Positions 63,595 to 64,000 of a DNA stretch of 64,000 bases are shown here, in pieces. Position 1 is the first letter of the stretch. The number at the start of each line of letters is the position of its first letter. Origin of the DNA: Myxococcales bacterium (GTDB lineage: Bacteria > Myxococcota_A > Polyangia > Haliangiales > Haliangiaceae); NCBI GenBank assembly GCA_016720595.1, contig JADKKI010000029.1, forward strand, positions 1 through 64,000, in the 5' to 3' direction. Under the pieces are notes generated by a model, which had not been told where the DNA came from, did not search any database, and saw only the letters and a list, made by a program, of their open reading frames with translations. A program made the translations under genes and the position numbers.

Positions 63595-64000
63595 GTGGTG
63601 CCTCCTGCGCGCGCCACCAAGCGAGCTATCCGACGCCCCGTTCGCGGCCGCCCACGGCGCGTCCGCCTCGACAACGATCAGCGTCGCGCCCAGCTGCTCG
63701 GCCTCGCGAAATCGGCGTTCTCCGATCGCGCCTACGACGATGTCTCGATCGATGACATCGCACGCGAGGCGAAGATCTCGAAGGGCCTCCTCTACCACTA
63801 CTTCCCCACCAAGCGCGATCTGTACGTCGCCGGGCTCCGCGAGATCGCGAACGATCTCGTGCAAGCGGTGACCAGCATCGCGGCTGACCTCGCACCGATC
63901 GAGCGCGCCCGCGCCGGCCTCGATGCGTACCTCGATCACATCACGCGCCACGTGCGTGCGTTCGTCTCCCTCATGCGCGGAGGCATCGGCAGCGATCCCG
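63595..64000 (+). CDS. TetR family transcriptional regulator, 3' end outside window
   Basis: The open frame runs from the GTG at 63595 (or 63598) off the right edge, 135 codons. A basic N-terminus (RPVRGRPRRVRLDNDQRRAQ) precedes the helix-turn-helix: LGLAKSAFSDRAYDDVSIDD, IAREAKISKGLLYHYFPTKR and DLYVAGLREI, the standard TetR signature. The start codons in better context, ATG at 63587 and 63590, lie in another frame. The ligand domain is missing here. It likely represses itself and the divergent PF10118-SDR operon through the palindrome between them, and may sense a fatty-acyl compound. Confidence 0.85.
   Translation, partial: MVPPARATKRAIRRPVRGRPRRVRLDNDQRRAQLLGLAKSAFSDRAYDDVSIDDIAREAKISKGLLYHYFPTKRDLYVAGLREIANDLVQAVTSIAADLAPIERARAGLDAYLDHITRHVRAFVSLMRGGIGSDP

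Noticed and set aside
63587..63871. Plus-strand frame from ATG 63587
   Set aside because: The TetR helix-turn-helix is in the neighbouring frame from GTG 63595, and this frame has shadow composition.

Overview
The window is GC-rich chromosomal DNA from a Gram-negative bacterium that is most likely a myxobacterium (phylum Myxococcota), perhaps Kofleriaceae or Nannocystaceae. Five Hanks-type Ser/Thr kinases, many lipoproteins with MopE-like Cys/Asp motifs, thrombospondin-type-3 or Gly-rich segments, and GTG starts all fit. The lineage is inferred from gene content only. No rRNA, tRNA, CRISPR array, phage or recognisable transposase was seen.

Layout. 1-4.2 kb: a partial leucine-rich-repeat protein off the left edge, then an HNH-endonuclease gene flanked by two noncoding repeat blocks (about 350-bp imperfect repeats before it, 73-bp tandem repeats after it). 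4.2-12.4 kb: a secreted NTF2-like protein, an S9 peptidase, a flavin monooxygenase, a membrane-anchored kinase, a CDP-alcohol phosphatidyltransferase, a SelW-like selenoprotein gene with an in-frame TGA and an overlapping SECIS hairpin, a double-psi-barrel lipoprotein and rpiB. 12.3-25.2 kb: ligA (frameshifted), an M1 aminopeptidase, a methyltransferase, two paralogous lipoproteins, riboswitch-controlled thiC and two kinases. 25.2-31.4 kb: nadA, an L,D-transpeptidase-like lipoprotein, a universal stress protein, a split YeeE/YedE sulfur transporter, a class III cyclase and a SnoaL remnant. 31.5-42.5 kb: a CoA-transferase, a HelD-like helicase, a kinase, speA, a Phd/ParE toxin-antitoxin pair, two GNAT enzymes and small lipoproteins. 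42.5-57.1 kb: a proline/glutamate-semialdehyde dehydrogenase, a carboxypeptidase-regulatory-repeat protein, a kinase, an ankyrin protein, a haloalkane dehalogenase, secreted lipoproteins, a ceramidase-like enzyme, MsrA and an FMN reductase. 57.1-61.1 kb: a tyrosine-degradation operon (fumarylacetoacetase, maiA, hpd, hmgA). 61.1-64 kb: a DUF2461 protein, an SDR and a PF10118 protein divergent from a partial tetR gene with a palindromic operator.

The most notable item is the small Rdx-family selenoprotein at 10627-10857, which ordinary ORF calling splits at its UGA codon. Single- or two-base indels interrupt ligA (twice), hpd, the 3' end of the cyclase gene and a MopE-motif lipoprotein. Because ligA should be essential, at least some are probably sequence errors, and a reader should check them before calling pseudogenes.
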